Shown in pieces: positions 61,461 to 64,000 of a stretch of 64,000 nt of DNA. The notes beneath the pieces were generated by a model, which saw only the letters and a list, made by a program, of their open reading frames with translations, made no database searches and was not told the origin of the DNA. The stretch spans positions 1 to 64,000 of the forward strand of contig CALZBR010000011.1 in NCBI GenBank assembly GCA_945621435.1, in the 5' to 3' direction. Position 1 is the first letter of the stretch. Every line of letters begins with the position of its first letter. The DNA is from an uncultured Lachnospiraceae bacterium. Lineage in GTDB: Bacteria; Bacillota; Clostridia; Lachnospirales; Lachnospiraceae. The translations under genes and the position numbers were made by a program.

Positions 61461-62942
61461 GTGAAAGCAGAGATCACTATTTCCAAAAGTAACACAATCA
61501 GTAAAATTGACAACCGTATTTTCGGCTCCTTTATCGAGCATCTGGGTCGTGCGGTGTATGGCGGAATCTATGAGCCGGATCATGAGACTGCTGACGATAT
61601 GGGCTTTCGCACAGATGTGATGAATAGGATCAAAGAGCTCAATATTCCTATAGTACGTTATCCCGGCGGGAATTTTGTTTCCGGTTATAACTGGGAGGAT
61701 GGTACCGGTGATAAGTCCAAGCGCCCGAAGAAAATGGAGCTTGCATGGCAGTCTGTGGAGACCAATGAAGTGGGAATCGATGAATTCCAGGAGTGGGCAA
61801 AACGTGCAAACAGTGAAATTATGATGGCTGTTAACCTGGGAACAAGAGGCGCCGATGAGGCTCGAAATCTGGTGGAATATTGCAACAGCGAAACAGATAC
61901 CTACTACGCCCGGATGAGACGTGACAACGGATTTGACAAGCCTTTTGGTATCAAGCTTTGGTGTCTTGGAAACGAGATGGACGGTCCCTGGCAGATCTGC
62001 AGCAAGACTCCCTATGAGTATGCACGTATCGCATGTGAGACAGCGAAGCTGATGAAGTGGATCGATCCTTCCATCGAACTGGTAGCCTGCGGAAGTGCTC
62101 ATTTGAATATGCCTACTTTCATGGAATGGGAGAGAACGGTGCTTCGCGAGTGTTATGACCATATTGATTACATATCCCTGCACAATTACTACGGCAATCC
62201 CAACAACGATACCGCTGCCTATCTGGCTTCTTCTGTTGACATGGATAAGTTCATCAAACAGGTTGCAGCAATCTGCGATGAAGTAAAATTCGAAAAAAAG
62301 ACGGACAAGACAATCAACCTTTCCTTTGACGAGTGGAATATCTGGTTCCACAGCAATGATCAGGACAAGAAGATTGATAAGTGGCAGATTGCACCTCCTC
62401 TTCTGGAGGATGTTTATAATCTGGAAGACGCAGTGGTTCTGGGGAGCCTTCTCATCACCCTGTTAAACAACAGTGACAGAGTCAAGATTGCCTGTCTTGC
62501 ACAGCTGGTAAACGTGATTGCACCTATTATGACCGAAACCGGCGGAAGATGTTGGGTACAGACCATTTTCTATCCCTTTATGTACACCTCCCGCTACGGC
62601 AGGGGTACTGCAGTGAAGACCTTCTGCATCTGCGACAGCTATGCTGCCGGAGACAAGAAAAACATTCCTTATGTGGATACCGCAGCAGTTCTTTCCGAGG
62701 ACGAAAAGGAGCTGACCATCTTTGCGGTAAACCGCTCTCTTGACAACGAGTGTGAACTGTCTCTGGAGATGCTTGGCGGTGATGCTTATCATGCTTATCA
62801 GCACATTGCCATGGAAGGAGATGACCTGAAAGCGATCAACACTGCAGACGAACCCGACAAGGTGGTTCCCATAGTGAAAGAATTGGCTGAAAAGATCGTT
62901 CTGGCACCTCATTCCTGGAACATGATTAACTTTAAAAAATAA
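61461..62942 (+). CDS. alpha-L-arabinofuranosidase (GH51)
   Basis: 493 aa. GH51 landmarks: IFGSFIEHLGRAVYGGIYEP, IVRYPGGNFVSGYNW, acid/base Glu near residue 172 (CLGNEMDGPW) and nucleophile Glu near 291 (LSFDEWNIWF), with the C-terminal beta domain. No signal peptide, so it acts inside the cell on arabino-(xylo-)oligosaccharides. GTG start with GGAGGG RBS. Under the divergent AraC regulator; fits functionally with the GH10 enzyme. Confidence 0.95.
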   Translation: MKAEITISKSNTISKIDNRIFGSFIEHLGRAVYGGIYEPDHETADDMGFRTDVMNRIKELNIPIVRYPGGNFVSGYNWEDGTGDKSKRPKKMELAWQSVETNEVGIDEFQEWAKRANSEIMMAVNLGTRGADEARNLVEYCNSETDTYYARMRRDNGFDKPFGIKLWCLGNEMDGPWQICSKTPYEYARIACETAKLMKWIDPSIELVACGSAHLNMPTFMEWERTVLRECYDHIDYISLHNYYGNPNNDTAAYLASSVDMDKFIKQVAAICDEVKFEKKTDKTINLSFDEWNIWFHSNDQDKKIDKWQIAPPLLEDVYNLEDAVVLGSLLITLLNNSDRVKIACLAQLVNVIAPIMTETGGRCWVQTIFYPFMYTSRYGRGTAVKTFCICDSYAAGDKKNIPYVDTAAVLSEDEKELTIFAVNRSLDNECELSLEMLGGDAYHAYQHIAMEGDDLKAINTADEPDKVVPIVKELAEKIVLAPHSWNMINFKK

Positions 62943-62957
62943 TGACAGAGTCTGCAA

Positions 62958-63941
62958 TCAGGGATTGCTTACAAACATTCCGGACTTCTTCAACGCCGGT
63001 CTCAGAGCCAGATAGAAGACGGAAGCCGCGATGACTGCTACGACAGCATTCACTGTTGTTGTGATGGCACTGATTTTTGCCAGAGCCTTTGCAAGATCCT
63101 GAGGTACACCGAGCAGATAGGTTTTGTAGAAATATCCTACCAGAGGATCCGCGACAATGTTAAAAGCCATACCGCAGATGCAGGAAACGACGGTGGCTGT
63201 TGCTACAAATTTTGCACTGTGATCCTTGCTGAGTCTGAAAAGCTTGTGTGCTACAAAGCCTACAATCAGTCCGATCATGAACTTCAGCAGGAAGGTCTTG
63301 GGTGCACTGGTCACATAGGCGGTGGTCAGATCTCCGATGGTCATGCCGATGGCGCCTGCCATACCGCCCCAGTAACCGCCCAAAAGCAGGGCTGCCAGAA
63401 CGCAGAATACATTGCCGAAGTGAAATGCTGTCTTTTCGGTCCCTACCGTAATATCAATCTTCAAAAAGGCAAATCCGATATAGCAGAGTGCTGCCAGCAG
63501 ACCGGCCATGGCGATGCGCTTCACATCGGGTTTTGCTGCCTTTTCTACGCCGATAACTGCATTTACAAGTCCCTTCAGAGTGAAGAGAATAGCAACGAAC
63601 AACAGCGCAAGACTATAGGAATAGGGGCGCTCCTGATTCAGCTTCTTCCCGGAAAGTTCTGAGGAACGTGCTTTGAGAGCCGCCAGGTCTCCGGCAGGAA
63701 CAGCAGTGGTTTCACTGTTTTCGACACCGGATTCTTCGGCGGCTTTCTGAGCCTCTTCGATTTCCTTGATCTGGGCTTTGACGGTACTCAGCTCCTTACC
63801 TGTTTCGACGGATTGCTTGTAGCTTGAATTGTGCGTGCAGACTGCCAGGATGATGCCGGCAATCAGCAGCACTGTTCCCACAATCAGCAGACCATAGCGT
63901 TTCTCGCGGGATTGCTTTGTTTCTTGTTTTTCTTTCTTCAT
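62958..63941 (-). CDS. ECF transporter S-component with N-terminal extension
   Basis: 327 aa. Residues from about 140 form an S-component (MAGLLAALCYIGFAF, FHFGNVFCVLAALLLGGYWG, GAIGMTIGDLTTAY, KFMIGLIVGFVAHKLF). The first 130 residues add a membrane helix, a charged coiled-coil-like segment (KAQIKEIEEAQKAAEESG) and another helix, making the protein much longer than the usual 180-200 aa. The vitamin is not certain; a folate- or cobalamin-precursor-type S-component is plausible. A GGGG/CCCC hairpin sits about 40-55 bases upstream, at the window edge. Confidence 0.78.
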   Translation of the reverse strand: MKKEKQETKQSREKRYGLLIVGTVLLIAGIILAVCTHNSSYKQSVETGKELSTVKAQIKEIEEAQKAAEESGVENSETTAVPAGDLAALKARSSELSGKKLNQERPYSYSLALLFVAILFTLKGLVNAVIGVEKAAKPDVKRIAMAGLLAALCYIGFAFLKIDITVGTEKTAFHFGNVFCVLAALLLGGYWGGMAGAIGMTIGDLTTAYVTSAPKTFLLKFMIGLIVGFVAHKLFRLSKDHSAKFVATATVVSCICGMAFNIVADPLVGYFYKTYLLGVPQDLAKALAKISAITTTVNAVVAVIAASVFYLALRPALKKSGMFVSNP

Positions 63942-64000
63942 GTGTTCTCACACCTTTCCATAAATCATTGTATTCATTCGGGGGAGAACCCCAAACTGCT

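Noticed and set aside
63979-63994. Riboswitch upstream of the ECF S-component
   Set aside because: Only a short GGGG/CCCC hairpin is visible and the region is cut by the window edge; no aptamer consensus recognised.

Overview
The window looks like a chromosomal segment of a gut-type Lachnospiraceae (Clostridia, Bacillota). The evidence is AGGAGG-type ribosome binding sites with some TTG/GTG starts, AddAB instead of RecBCD, a TPP-riboswitch thiW-thiM-thiE-thiD-thiC operon, the radical-SAM/TIGR03915 DNA-repair pair, AsnA, and plant-polysaccharide enzymes (GH10, GH51, GH2). No rRNA, tRNA, CRISPR array or intact transposase was recognised.

Layout. 1-8.3 kb: a Cys-rich protein tail, an SbcD/SbcC-like pair, a minus-strand CYTH phosphatase, then DJ-1, M18 aminopeptidase and an AI-2E-type permease. 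8.4-13.7 kb: subtilisin-like protease, GAF-PAS-GGDEF protein, HAD-IIA phosphatase, acylphosphatase. 13.7-20.9 kb: a decayed and an intact acetyltransferase, a leaderless GH10 xylanase with carbohydrate-binding modules, a DUF3298 lipoprotein, a MutS-like remnant, a lipoprotein serpin, and a non-coding stretch with 62-bp repeats. 21-29.9 kb: Eis-like acetyltransferase, alkyladenine glycosylase and AddB-AddA, tightly packed.

29.9-32.2 kb is an AT-rich accessory island with gene remnants, a tiny membrane protein and a complete type III toxin-antitoxin locus: promoter, two 38-nt antitoxin RNA repeats, attenuating terminator, and a ToxN/AbiQ/CptN-like toxin. The toxin is split between two frames exactly at a U UUU UUC slippery heptamer.

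32.2-39.7 kb: a YeiH-type transporter divergent from its LysR regulator, a coiled-coil protein, and the thiamine operon (HMP synthesis by ThiC, thiazole uptake and salvage by ThiW/ThiM, coupling by ThiE; no thiG/thiH here). 39.7-42.6 kb encodes the most striking protein: a ribosomal-protection-type translational GTPase fused to a YacP/Rae1-like NYN endoribonuclease domain. 42.7-50.7 kb: GH2 glycosidase, MraY-like transferase, GreA, a HAD-CPBP fusion, acyltransferase 3. 50.7-58.1 kb: AsnA, the radical SAM/TIGR03915 pair (preceded by five 14-bp repeats that form overlapping mini-ORFs), an HPr-like protein without the phospho-histidine, a winged-HTH regulator, and a nuclease-helicase of the XPD/DinG type. 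58.3-60.4 kb: PadR-DUF1700-DUF4097 operon with a large inverted repeat over its promoter. 60.4-64 kb: AraC regulator divergent from a GH51 arabinofuranosidase, and an ECF S-component.

Functional reading: xylan/arabinoxylan use (GH10, GH51, GH2), vitamin economy (thiamine operon, ECF S-component), DNA repair (SbcCD-like, AddAB, Mpg, radical SAM pair, helicase) and defence/stress functions (type III TA, GTPase-nuclease fusion).
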